DNA from: RZYP01 sp964386405
GTDB lineage: Bacteria; Bacillota; Negativicutes; Acidaminococcales; Acidaminococcaceae
Direction of reading: 5' to 3'
Length of the DNA stretch: 30,803 nt
Assembly (NCBI GenBank): GCA_964386405.1
Contig: CAYLRW010000011.1
Location: forward strand, 1 to 30,803
Part shown: piece after piece, positions 14,613 through 23,297 of the stretch
How the letters are laid out: each line of letters starts with the position of its first letter
Numbering within the stretch: the stretch's first letter is position 1
The notes under the pieces: generated by a model
Told to the model about the DNA's origin: nothing
The model's database searches: none
The model's input: only the letters and a program-made list of their open reading frames with translations
Made by a program: the position numbers and the translations under genes

Positions 14613-17600
14613 ATGGCAGATTTATTTTGTGTGAAGCTTGGAGAAACTATGCGAGGTACATTTGCGGAACAGGTCAAACAATATGCATATGATGAAGCAT
14701 TGCTAGTTTTACCGAACCGTTTTTTGCTTCAAAATGAACAATTACGTGGAATGGTTCGAGCCGTAAATATGGATTATTTACCTAACGAAATATTACGTGC
14801 AAACAGGCGTGACGCTTTTGCAATGTTGTCCAGACGCTCGCAAGAAATTATAGTTAGAAAACTCATTGATGATAAAAAGAAAGCGGACGAACTAAAATAT
14901 TTGCACAGCATAGCAGATACAGACTCATTTGCCAAAATTGTCACAGGTTTTATAGGAGAACTTTCTCGCGCTGGGACAACTGCCGAAGAGTTTGCTGAAG
15001 CAGTATCTGCCTGGGAAAGAAAGAATGGTTATGGTTTTAAAGACGAAGAGCTCTCAGAAATTTACAGTGATTATCGGAAGATACTTAAAAAAAATAGCTG
15101 GTATGATATTGATGGCTTGTATCGCTTGGCAACTATTGAACTTCAAAGTTCGAATTGCATCATTCCCTGGCAAGCTCTTTATTTTAGCGATTTTTACCAA
15201 TTTGATCATTTGCAGCTTGATTTCATTACTGCTATTAAGGATAGATGCAGCGTAAGTATTGGTATTGTCGGTGATTTGAAAAATGATGAATTGTATGGAG
15301 CTACATTGAACACAATTAGCGACTTAGTCGGACGTGGTTTTGAGTTGCATAAAGTAAATTCTCTAATTGACAGGAATGAAGAACTGCAGCATTTTTGCCT
15401 GAATTGGAAAAATAATATTGCCGTATTTGAGAAGGACGTTGAAAACATAAGGATTTTTGAAGCAGCTGGCATTGAAAATGAAATAAGAACAGTGCTGGAA
15501 GATATTAAACATCGAATTTCTACTGGTACTAATTATGCAGAGATATTATTGGTTGTTCGTAATCTTGATTCCTATAATGGTCTGCGTAATTTATTTGATG
15601 AATATGGTATTCCCACGACATTACCAAAAATAACGAGTTTTTTGGCTCAGCCCGCTGTTGAAATGATTAACAGCCTTTTGAATTTAGCAAAAAATGATTA
15701 TGATGTTAATGCTTTATATGATTTGCTTTGTTGTAATTTTGCTAAGTTCCTCTATGATTTTGATGGTGAAAAAGTTCTGGAACTGAGGACCAAACGTTAT
15801 TTTTCCAACAGTGAACAATTAAAAAAGTTTTTGCATAGCAATGACTCTGTTATTGATACTAATAATGATATTGACAAATTACTAGCTTGGACCGCTAATT
15901 TTTCTGCATATGCAAAAATTGGGGAATATTGTCTGTCGCTGCGTGAAATAATTAAAGACTGGCATCTTGCTGAATGTTTTGGCCAATATTATAAGCAAGG
16001 AACTTTAACGTTAGAGGAACTGAAAAATATACTTCTGACAGAAAAAATTTGTTATGAAGTATTGGATGAGATTGAAAAAGTTTATAAAGAAAGTAAAGTG
16101 GCAGAAAAAAAGATTAAAATTGACGATTTTATTAACATTTGGCGTGAAATTTCTTCTGAGAAGGATGTTGTTTTAGAGAACGGCAATGCGCAAGGTATTT
16201 GTGTCCTTGAGGCTGCAAATGTGCAAGGAATTTATTACAAACATGTATATATCATGGGTCTGCGGGAAAACGAGTTTCCTTCTCTTAAACAAGAAAACTG
16301 GTTATACAATGACAATGAGAGAAATGAGCTTAAAATGCTCGGCATTGATTTAAAAAGCAGTGGCTCAGCAATGGTTGAAGATCAATTTTTCTTTGCGTCG
16401 TCAATGGCAGCAGCAACTAAAAGCCTTACTTTAAGTTATTATGCTGACGATGAAGCTGGTCCTTCCGGTTATTTAAATGAACTTAAACAATATTATCAAG
16501 AAAATAGTTTGCAGGTTTTAACAAAGAAGACGAATGCTTCAGACTGCTGGTCAGAAGAGCAGTTTGTTGAAAAACTCTGTGGTTTGCAGGTATTGCCCGA
16601 AAAGGAACAAAATTGGCTTAGAACACGAGTTGGTAAAGATTATGAATTTCGGCGATCCTTAGACAAGACGCGCTTTGTAAAGAACTCTCCTTATCAAGGT
16701 TGTCTTGGAACCGAGTTAAAGGAAAAAATTAGAACAAGCATAGCTGAATGTTATAGTTCATCAGCTCTTGAGGTTTACGCTGCTTGTCCTTTTAAGTTTT
16801 TGGTGAGCAGAGTGTGGAAAACAGATACTTGGCAGGAAGTAAGCGATGAAACAGAAGCTGTAGATCAAGGCGATTTATACCATATTGTTTTAGCAAGGTT
16901 TTTCAAAAATTATTTAGGCAAAAATATCAGCTCTGTTGATATCGGTGTACTTGAAAAAGAGTTGCAAGCTGTTTTTAATTCTGTATGTGAAGAATTTTTA
17001 CTTTCTGGCAAGCTGAAAAATACTGATTTTCTGGATGCTGAGCTGCAACAAATATGGAAAAAATTACTAAGAGTTATAAACGCTGAGATTGCTTATCAGA
17101 AAGACCTTTCCACCAGCAAAAGAAACTTGCTGCCTGCTTTTGTGGAATGGGGATTTGGCAATGCCAGTCATGTTTTTTGTCGTGAAATTGACGGCGAAAG
17201 AGCATATTTTACCGGCCGCATCGACAGAATTGATGCTGATGAAGAAAATCTGTTCATTACAGATTATAAAAGAACCAACGGACCTGCTAAGAAAGATTTT
17301 GAGGCAGGTCTTGACCTGCAGATGCCTTTATATGTCTTGGCGGCAGAAGATTTTTTTGCAAATGATACAAGAATGCTTCTGGGTGGCGGTTATTTTTCAA
17401 TTGAAACCGCTCAAAGAAAGAACGGTTACTGGCGTAAGGAAGCGGAATTTTTGCCATGGCTGAAACGAGGTAATGAAAACTGGCAAGCATTCTTGGAACA
17501 AGCTGAGAATAATCTGGCTAGTTGTGTTCAAGGTATAAGAGCTGCAAATTACTTTACAGAGCCTAAAATACAATGCCCGGCTTACTGTCCTGGGATAGAT

Positions 17601-17660
17601 ATTTGCCGCTATGCACTTATAAGTGAGCTGCAGGAAGAGGGAAGTGAAACTGATGAGTGA
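14613..17660 (+). CDS. addB: AddB, nuclease and Fe-S subunit of the AddAB helicase-nuclease
   Basis: AddB works with AddA to resect double-strand breaks and recognise Chi. The ATG at 14613 (1015 residues) is taken because the promoter and terminator lie upstream and GGACGGA precedes it. Seen: a helicase-like N-terminal region (VLPNRFLL), GRID and ITDYKRT, the nuclease D...DxK core (bases about 17218-17276), and iron-sulfur cysteines C725 in AACPFKF with C988, C992 and C998. Two oddities stand out. The usual N-terminal Walker A of Bacillus AddB (G...GKT) is not present; GETMRGTF stands near its place. The last cysteines are spaced CxxxCxxxxxC, not CxxCxxxxxC. The end overlaps addA by eight bases. 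Confidence 0.9.
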   Translation: MADLFCVKLGETMRGTFAEQVKQYAYDEALLVLPNRFLLQNEQLRGMVRAVNMDYLPNEILRANRRDAFAMLSRRSQEIIVRKLIDDKKKADELKYLHSIADTDSFAKIVTGFIGELSRAGTTAEEFAEAVSAWERKNGYGFKDEELSEIYSDYRKILKKNSWYDIDGLYRLATIELQSSNCIIPWQALYFSDFYQFDHLQLDFITAIKDRCSVSIGIVGDLKNDELYGATLNTISDLVGRGFELHKVNSLIDRNEELQHFCLNWKNNIAVFEKDVENIRIFEAAGIENEIRTVLEDIKHRISTGTNYAEILLVVRNLDSYNGLRNLFDEYGIPTTLPKITSFLAQPAVEMINSLLNLAKNDYDVNALYDLLCCNFAKFLYDFDGEKVLELRTKRYFSNSEQLKKFLHSNDSVIDTNNDIDKLLAWTANFSAYAKIGEYCLSLREIIKDWHLAECFGQYYKQGTLTLEELKNILLTEKICYEVLDEIEKVYKESKVAEKKIKIDDFINIWREISSEKDVVLENGNAQGICVLEAANVQGIYYKHVYIMGLRENEFPSLKQENWLYNDNERNELKMLGIDLKSSGSAMVEDQFFFASSMAAATKSLTLSYYADDEAGPSGYLNELKQYYQENSLQVLTKKTNASDCWSEEQFVEKLCGLQVLPEKEQNWLRTRVGKDYEFRRSLDKTRFVKNSPYQGCLGTELKEKIRTSIAECYSSSALEVYAACPFKFLVSRVWKTDTWQEVSDETEAVDQGDLYHIVLARFFKNYLGKNISSVDIGVLEKELQAVFNSVCEEFLLSGKLKNTDFLDAELQQIWKKLLRVINAEIAYQKDLSTSKRNLLPAFVEWGFGNASHVFCREIDGERAYFTGRIDRIDADEENLFITDYKRTNGPAKKDFEAGLDLQMPLYVLAAEDFFANDTRMLLGGGYFSIETAQRKNGYWRKEAEFLPWLKRGNENWQAFLEQAENNLASCVQGIRAANYFTEPKIQCPAYCPGIDICRYALISELQEEGSETDE

Positions 17661-20600
17661 TTTTACCCCTGCACAGAAATGTGCTATAGAAACCATAGAA
17701 AGTAATATATCAGTTTCAGCGGGCGCTGGTTCAGGTAAAACGCGTGTCTTGGTGGAACGCTTTGTTAATATCATTGCTAAGCAAAAAGCAGCAGCAGATG
17801 GAATATTGGCAATTACCTTTACCCGTAAAGCCGCAAAAGAAATGCGGGAAAGAGTACGTGCAAAGCTGAATGTTTTGATTAAGGACTCCAGGGGTGAAAG
17901 ACTTTTCTGGCAGAATCAATTAATGCTATTGGAGCGTGCCCAGATAAGCACAATTGATAGTTTTTGCAGCCGTCTCCTGCGTGACAACCCTGTAGAAGCT
18001 CAGGTTGACCCCGCTTTTGTAACAACAGAGGAATTTGATTTAAATGATTTTTATTACGAAGAATCCCTGGCATACATGAAAAAACTTTTGCAGAATAAAG
18101 ATACTGATTTGCAAAAGTTATTAAATGAGTATGGCCGTGCTAAGCTGGAAGAAATGATGAATTCTCTTGTAGAAAATCTTCATTTGCTGGTTGAGAAAAA
18201 GGATTTATCGAAGCCATATATTGATGCTTTGGGAGAAGAAATTGTTCAAACACAAAAGCAGATAATGTTAAATATAGAATTGTTGATGTCCATACGAGAA
18301 ACTATCAAGGGCAAACACCGTGAAGAATTAGATGCTATTTCGGCTCATCTTGAGATAGTTAAAGAAGCCGTTCAGACGTGTAATATAGAAATATTGAGTC
18401 TCTACCTAACTAGTTTATCAGCTCGCAATAAAGCTGATGCCGATTTAGTAAAGGAGATAAGAGAGTTAACTGCCAGGTTGCTAATGATACCGATTGACAT
18501 GCGAGCTAAAGACATGATTAAAAGCTGGCAAGTCTTTTTGCATGGCCTTGATGAGCATTTGCGCCTAAGAAAAGTTGAAAGAAAAATCTTGAGCTTCGCT
18601 GATGTTGAGGAAAAAGCTTTGCACTTATTACGCAACAACCAAGATATTCTTGCTAAGTGCAGAAATCGTTACAAGTATGTCATGGTAGATGAGTTTCAAG
18701 ATACAAATTTGCAGCAAAAGGAATTAGTGTATCTTCTGGCTGGCGGTAATAGCGAAAAATTGTTAGATAACAGACTTTTTGTCGTAGGTGATGCCAAACA
18801 ATCTATTTATCGTTTCCGCGGCGCGGAGGTAAGTGTGTTTGCAGATGTATGCAAAGATATTGAAAAGAACGGTGGCAAGAATGTCGCATTAGCAGATAAT
18901 TTCCGCTCATCCCCGGAAATATTGGAAGTGTGTAATGAAGTTTTTAAGGATTTAATGGGATATGATGAGAATAACGCAATCGTATACGAAGAACTTAAGC
19001 CCAACAGAGAAGCACAGGCGAAACCTAAATTTGTTATTATTGCTGCAGAGAAAAATAGAAGAAAAGAAGCTAATAAAGCTGAAACCGTCATGGTCGCTGA
19101 AAATATCAAAGAACTAGTTGCTAACGACAATATAAATTATGCAGATATAGCGATATTGCTGGCAAGTATAAATAAGGCGCAAAGTTTTGCCGCTGCTTTG
19201 CGTGCTGCAGGGATTCCGTTTCATATAATTGATGGCAAGGGTTTTTTTGAAAAACAAGAAATTATAGACTTAATAAATTTGCTGGTATTTTTAGATAACA
19301 GCAGAAGAGATTTGGAACTGATTGGCATTTTGAGGTCACCATATTTTGGTTTAAGTGATGAAACTATTACAGAGATGTGCCTAGTAAGAACAGAAAAAAG
19401 CCTATGGAATGTTTTGGAGGATGGTAATATAACTTTGGTTTTACCAGCAGACCAACAGGAGTTACTCAAAAGAGCTGGTGAGAAACTAAAAAAAATACAA
19501 GCTAATGTGCAAACTATGCCTTTGCCTGACTTGTTAAGTAGAATTTTTGACGAACTGAAAATTGCGCCCTTGTTGATTGGACAGGAATTTGGCAAGGAAA
19601 AATTAGCTAATGTTAAGAAGCTGCAGCAAATGGCCGCTGATTTTTGCATGAAACAAGGCGGGACACTACGTACCTTTCTGCAAAGAGTAAAAAAGATGCG
19701 CGAAACTGAAACACGCATAGAAGTTTCTGCCGGCGGGTTTGAACAGAACTCCGTTACTATCATGACCATTCATAAGTCAAAAGGATTGGAATTTCCAGTT
19801 GTTTTTCTGCCGGCTTTACATGCACGAGGAAGGTATGATTCCAGTAGTATCTGTTTTTTACCAGATTTTGGTTTGGGAATCAAAGTTCGTGATGAAAATG
19901 ATGAACTGGTAGAAAGCTCTGTTTTTAAAGAACTAAAACAATATAATAGTGAAATGGAAGCTGCAGAGAAAAAAAGGCAATTTTATGTAGCGATGACACG
20001 GGCTGAAAAACATTTAGTATTATCAGGTGTCTCGTTAAATGAAGGAAGCAAAGAGCAAAAGACGCGCGAAGAGTGGCTGGATTCTTTAAAACGTATTCTA
20101 CTTGCTGGAAAACATGATGAGCCTCTTGTTAACGTGGAAATTATTGAAGAAAATTCTATTATTTTGCAAGAAGTTTCAGCCTCTGCAGATGAAATCAAAG
20201 TTGCGCCATTCGAAGAACGTGTTTATAAACAAATTCAACCTCTTGCTGGTTTTGGTGTAAGAGAGTTGCTTTTTTCGGCAACTTCGCTTTTCGAATATGA
20301 AACTTGCCCTCGCAGTTTTTTTTATCACTATATAGCTCAGTTGCCAGGTAGTGAGGAAATTTCTCTTGAAAAGAATTTTGACAACTGTAAAGGGATTATT
20401 CCGGCTAATATCTTTGGGCTTGTCATTCATTCCACAATGGAAAACATTGAGCATTATGGTTTTGACGATGCCCTGCATTATGCATTGGAAAAGTATGTAC
20501 CGATACACCTGCAGTCTCAAGTGCGAAAAGCTGCTGGTGAGATGCTTTCATCGTATCTAAGCAGTGAACTTTACAAGAGCACAAGTTTCTTGGAGAAAAA

Positions 20601-21009
20601 AACTGAAGATAATTTTTACTTGCCCTTGTTTGAAGACGAGGACAATAAATTCTGGTTTACTGGTAGTATAGATTGTTTGTATACTTACCCAGAAGGTGAT
20701 CTTGGTATTATAGATTACAAGACTGGTAAACCTCCGTTAAAGGACGATGACTTAAAAGGTTACGCCGACCAATTAGCGTTATACGTATTGGCTGCTGAAC
20801 ATTTATATAGAAAACCTGTCAGGTCTGCAGCACTTCATTTTCTGCAAAACAATAGTAAATGGGAATTGCCGGTTAATAGAGAAGAGGCCTTGAACCAAAT
20901 AATAAAAAAGTGTACGGCCATCAGCACTAAAAGAAAAGAGCAGGACTTCGCAGTCCTGCCCGAAAAATGTGCATTCTGTAGTTATGCTTATTTATGTCCG
21001 CAAAAATAA
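17653..21009 (+). CDS. addA: AddA, helicase-nuclease subunit of AddAB
   Basis: AddA is the UvrD/RecB-type motor of the AddAB complex. The ATG at 17653 (1118 residues) has GAGGGA about nine bases before it and overlaps the addB stop. Helicase motifs appear in order: Walker A SAGAGSGKTRVLVERF near residue 24, ITFTRKAAKEM (Ia), VDEFQDTN (Walker B), GDAKQSIYRFRGA, MTIHKSKGLEFPVVFLPA, and YVAMTRAEKHL (VI). The C-terminal PD-(D/E)xK nuclease shows SIDCLYTYPEGDLGIIDYKTGK. Four cysteines, C885, C1106, C1109 and C1115, form the C...CxxCxxxxxC pattern usual for AddB and Cas4 iron-sulfur staples, which classical AddA lacks. Its stop directly abuts the end of the opposite-strand hydrolase gene. Confidence 0.95.
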   Translation: MSDFTPAQKCAIETIESNISVSAGAGSGKTRVLVERFVNIIAKQKAAADGILAITFTRKAAKEMRERVRAKLNVLIKDSRGERLFWQNQLMLLERAQISTIDSFCSRLLRDNPVEAQVDPAFVTTEEFDLNDFYYEESLAYMKKLLQNKDTDLQKLLNEYGRAKLEEMMNSLVENLHLLVEKKDLSKPYIDALGEEIVQTQKQIMLNIELLMSIRETIKGKHREELDAISAHLEIVKEAVQTCNIEILSLYLTSLSARNKADADLVKEIRELTARLLMIPIDMRAKDMIKSWQVFLHGLDEHLRLRKVERKILSFADVEEKALHLLRNNQDILAKCRNRYKYVMVDEFQDTNLQQKELVYLLAGGNSEKLLDNRLFVVGDAKQSIYRFRGAEVSVFADVCKDIEKNGGKNVALADNFRSSPEILEVCNEVFKDLMGYDENNAIVYEELKPNREAQAKPKFVIIAAEKNRRKEANKAETVMVAENIKELVANDNINYADIAILLASINKAQSFAAALRAAGIPFHIIDGKGFFEKQEIIDLINLLVFLDNSRRDLELIGILRSPYFGLSDETITEMCLVRTEKSLWNVLEDGNITLVLPADQQELLKRAGEKLKKIQANVQTMPLPDLLSRIFDELKIAPLLIGQEFGKEKLANVKKLQQMAADFCMKQGGTLRTFLQRVKKMRETETRIEVSAGGFEQNSVTIMTIHKSKGLEFPVVFLPALHARGRYDSSSICFLPDFGLGIKVRDENDELVESSVFKELKQYNSEMEAAEKKRQFYVAMTRAEKHLVLSGVSLNEGSKEQKTREEWLDSLKRILLAGKHDEPLVNVEIIEENSIILQEVSASADEIKVAPFEERVYKQIQPLAGFGVRELLFSATSLFEYETCPRSFFYHYIAQLPGSEEISLEKNFDNCKGIIPANIFGLVIHSTMENIEHYGFDDALHYALEKYVPIHLQSQVRKAAGEMLSSYLSSELYKSTSFLEKKTEDNFYLPLFEDEDNKFWFTGSIDCLYTYPEGDLGIIDYKTGKPPLKDDDLKGYADQLALYVLAAEHLYRKPVRSAALHFLQNNSKWELPVNREEALNQIIKKCTAISTKRKEQDFAVLPEKCAFCSYAYLCPQK
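20928..20959 (-). terminator. Minus-strand terminator of the UPF0173 gene, lying inside addA
   Basis: Read on the minus strand, an 8-bp perfect stem GCAGGACT/AGTCCTGC (20940-20959) with a four-base loop is followed by TCTTTTCTTTTA. It starts 50 bases after the hydrolase stop. On the plus strand the same DNA codes for AddA residues near the C-terminus and has no T tract. Confidence 0.65.
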
Positions 21010-21678
21010 TTAACCGAGTTCGATTGAATTGCCTGGTTTAACAATCAGAACTTTGGCGGATGTTTTTTGTTCAACTTCTTTTTTAAATTTTGCTGGGTCT
21101 TGCGCAATTACCGGCCATGTGTTGTAATGTACTGGAATCACTTCTTTTGCTTTCAGCAGTTCAACTGCTTTGACGGCGTCGGAGGGACCCATTGTATAAT
21201 TATCACCAATAGGCAGCACGGCATAGTCAATATTTTCAAGCTCGCCTAAAAGCTTCATATCACCGAAAAGGCTTGTATCACCGGCAAAATATATGGTCGT
21301 TCCGTAGAAATCTACAATAAAGCCGCAGGCATGGCCGCCAGCTATACCGGCACCGTGGAAAGCAGGCGTAATTCTTACTTTACCGAAGGGAAACACATAG
21401 GTTCCGCCAATATGCATTCCATGTGCGGCACAACCTTTTTCTGCAACCATATTTGCAATTTCCGCTGTTGAAATTACCATTGCTTTGTTCTTAAGTGCTA
21501 TTTCAATGGCGCTGCCTAAATGGTCGCCATGCGCATGAGATACTAAAATATGAGATACTTTGATATCTTCAGGTTTTATGCCGTTAGGATTACCATCCAG
21601 AAAAGGGTCAAAAATAATAGCGTCGTTTTCGCTTTCAAGTATAAAACATGCGTGGTGGATATAATGAAACTTTTTCAT
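21010..21678 (-). CDS. UPF0173 metallo-beta-lactamase-fold metal-dependent hydrolase
   Basis: The 222-residue protein has the family signature SHAHGDHLG with metal ligands H48, H50, D52 and H53, then HGAGIAGGHACGF, TIYFAGDTSLFGDM (distal aspartate), and VIPVHYNTWPVIAQDP (C-terminal histidine). This is the UPF0173 (YtkL/ KEGG-type 'metal-dependent hydrolase') set of short proteins; members occur in many bacteria and archaea and their substrates are not settled. AAGGAGT at the expected distance supports the ATG. It is the only minus-strand gene between 1 and 30000 and converges on addA with no spacer. Confidence 0.88.
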   Translation of the reverse strand: MKKFHYIHHACFILESENDAIIFDPFLDGNPNGIKPEDIKVSHILVSHAHGDHLGSAIEIALKNKAMVISTAEIANMVAEKGCAAHGMHIGGTYVFPFGKVRITPAFHGAGIAGGHACGFIVDFYGTTIYFAGDTSLFGDMKLLGELENIDYAVLPIGDNYTMGPSDAVKAVELLKAKEVIPVHYNTWPVIAQDPAKFKKEVEQKTSAKVLIVKPGNSIELG

Positions 21679-21714
21679 TTTAAATCAACTCCTTCAAGCA
21701 TCTTTGTTAATGAT

Positions 21715-21720
21715 ATTATA
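21715..21720 (-). promoter_or_regulatory. Likely -10 element of the UPF0173 gene
   Basis: On the minus strand TATAAT occurs 36 bases before the start codon, with only weak -35 candidates (TAGCTT at a 17-base spacer). Confidence 0.45.
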
Positions 21721-21764
21721 AACGAATTGAACTGGTAAAGCTACTTGAGATAAGCTTTTAAGCC

Positions 21765-21793
21765 TTTACAATCTAGTGTAAATGAAGTAAAAT
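21765..21793 (+). promoter_or_regulatory. Promoter of the second symporter operon
   Basis: TTTACA (21765-21770), a 17-base spacer and TAAAAT (21788-21793) predict a start near 21800, about 50 bases before the symporter ATG. It lies in the divergent gap between the minus-strand hydrolase and the symporter. Confidence 0.7.
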
Positions 21794-21848
21794 TTTTCTA
21801 GTTTTATTGTCAGAACCAGCAATTGAAAAGTATAATAGGGGTGAACAA

Positions 21849-23276
21849 ATGAATATATATTTAATAAGCATCTTGGGCTATGCGCTTTTGTTGATAGGGA
21901 TAGGCTGGTTTATTGGTAAGCATGTTAAAGAGGCTTCAGATTTTTTTGTTGGTAATCGCAAGTTCAGCTGGCAGCTATTATTTACTACTTTGATTGCCGC
22001 TAATATCGGTGCAGGATCAACTGTTGGTGTTACTGGCCTTGCTTTTAGGCATGGCGTTTCCAGTTGGTGGTGGATTGGCTGCTCTGCGATAGGTTCAATA
22101 ATTCTTGCTTATTTTGTTGGCCCTAAAGTATGGAAGGTTGCTAAAAAATATAATCTATATACGATGGGTGATTATCTTGATTTGCGTTATGCACACGCAT
22201 TTCGGGGTATCATATCCAGCATGATGGTCATTGGAACCTTAGCTTTGTTTTCCGGACAACTTATTGGCGTAGCCTGGATACTTGATGTTGTTGCCGGTAT
22301 TGATAAACCATTAGGCACAATTATCGGAGCAGTAGTAGTTACACTATATTTTACCGCAGGTGGCGTGTTGTCGGCGGCTGTTGTAAATATTGTTGAAGTG
22401 GTAGTTATTTTTGCAGGGTTTTGTTTAGCAGCTCCTTACGCACTTAGTGCGGTAGGCGGCTGGTCGGGAATGGAAGCTTTGGTTGCAGCGAATTTTGCTG
22501 ATCCTGCAAGAACTGCGGCATACTTTTCCTGGAACGGCATTGGGGATACAGTTATAATTGGTTATTTCCTTGTGCTTGTGCCTGCTTTTTGCATATCACC
22601 TGGCTTGGTAGGGAAAATTTATAGCGCAGAAAATTTAAGAGCTGTAAAAATAGGCACGATGCTTAATGCCTTGGTCCAATTTGGTTTCGCATTTTTGCCT
22701 ATGATTTTAGGCATGTGTGCTTTTGCAGCTTTCCCTGACTTAAAAAACTCAGAACTAGCGCTGCCTACGGCAATGAAAGAACTAATGCCTTTTGGCGTTG
22801 CTGCGTTGGCTTTGGCGGCAATCTTTGCTGCGGAAGTAAGTACTGCTGATGCTGTTTTATACATGTTGTCTTCCTCTATTTCAAATGATTTATACAAAAC
22901 TTTTTTTAAACCGGACATCACGGACAAAGAACTTTTGAAATTTAGCAGAGTCACGACTTTAATTTGTGGAATACTGGGCGTGCTACTTGCTTTATGGATG
23001 CCTAACATCATTACAGCCCTGCAGATTTTCTACTCTTTGATGACTGTTTCTATGGGAGCTCCATTCCTTGTCGGATTATTCTGCGACAAAGCTTCAACCA
23101 AGGGAGCCTTTACTTCGGCAATTGCCGGTGTAACTACAACTTTAGTTTTGCAATTTGCTTATGCTGGTAAGGGGTTATGGATTCTTAATGCAGCTTCGAC
23201 AGGCACGGTAGTTGCGGTAATTGTAATGTTTGTCAGTTTATACATATTCCCCAACAAAAAGGTTTTACAGCGATAG
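21849..23276 (+). CDS. Second sodium:solute symporter family (SSS) transporter
   Basis: This 475-residue membrane protein is SSS-type but clearly different in sequence from the first symporter. Seen: GKHVKEASDFFVGNRKFSW after the first helix, the helix-2 stretch AANIGAGSTVGVTGLAF, VSSWWWIGCSAIGS, NLYTMGDYLDLRYAHAFRG, the LYFTAGGVLSAAVVNIVEVVVI helix, and FAAEVSTADAVLYMLSSSISNDLY, which correspond to family positions lining the sodium and substrate sites. The substrate is not readable from sequence. The ATG at 21849 has AGGGGTG five bases before it; an in-frame TTG at 21807 is rejected because it would lie around a TTGTCA box and lacks a ribosome binding site. A wall-hydrolase gene follows after 21 bases. 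Confidence 0.87.
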   Translation: MNIYLISILGYALLLIGIGWFIGKHVKEASDFFVGNRKFSWQLLFTTLIAANIGAGSTVGVTGLAFRHGVSSWWWIGCSAIGSIILAYFVGPKVWKVAKKYNLYTMGDYLDLRYAHAFRGIISSMMVIGTLALFSGQLIGVAWILDVVAGIDKPLGTIIGAVVVTLYFTAGGVLSAAVVNIVEVVVIFAGFCLAAPYALSAVGGWSGMEALVAANFADPARTAAYFSWNGIGDTVIIGYFLVLVPAFCISPGLVGKIYSAENLRAVKIGTMLNALVQFGFAFLPMILGMCAFAAFPDLKNSELALPTAMKELMPFGVAALALAAIFAAEVSTADAVLYMLSSSISNDLYKTFFKPDITDKELLKFSRVTTLICGILGVLLALWMPNIITALQIFYSLMTVSMGAPFLVGLFCDKASTKGAFTSAIAGVTTTLVLQFAYAGKGLWILNAASTGTVVAVIVMFVSLYIFPNKKVLQR

Positions 23277-23297
23277 GTTTAACTGAGGAGGATTTTT

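Noticed and set aside
19221..19769. 182-residue open frame on the minus strand within addA
   Set aside because: It is antisense to a strongly supported helicase, has no ribosome binding site or recognisable motifs and looks like a codon-bias shadow.
21807..21836. TTGTCA-18-TATAAT as promoter of the second symporter
   Set aside because: Initiation would fall at or after the ribosome binding site (21837-21843); the TTTACA-17-TAAAAT pair further upstream fits better.
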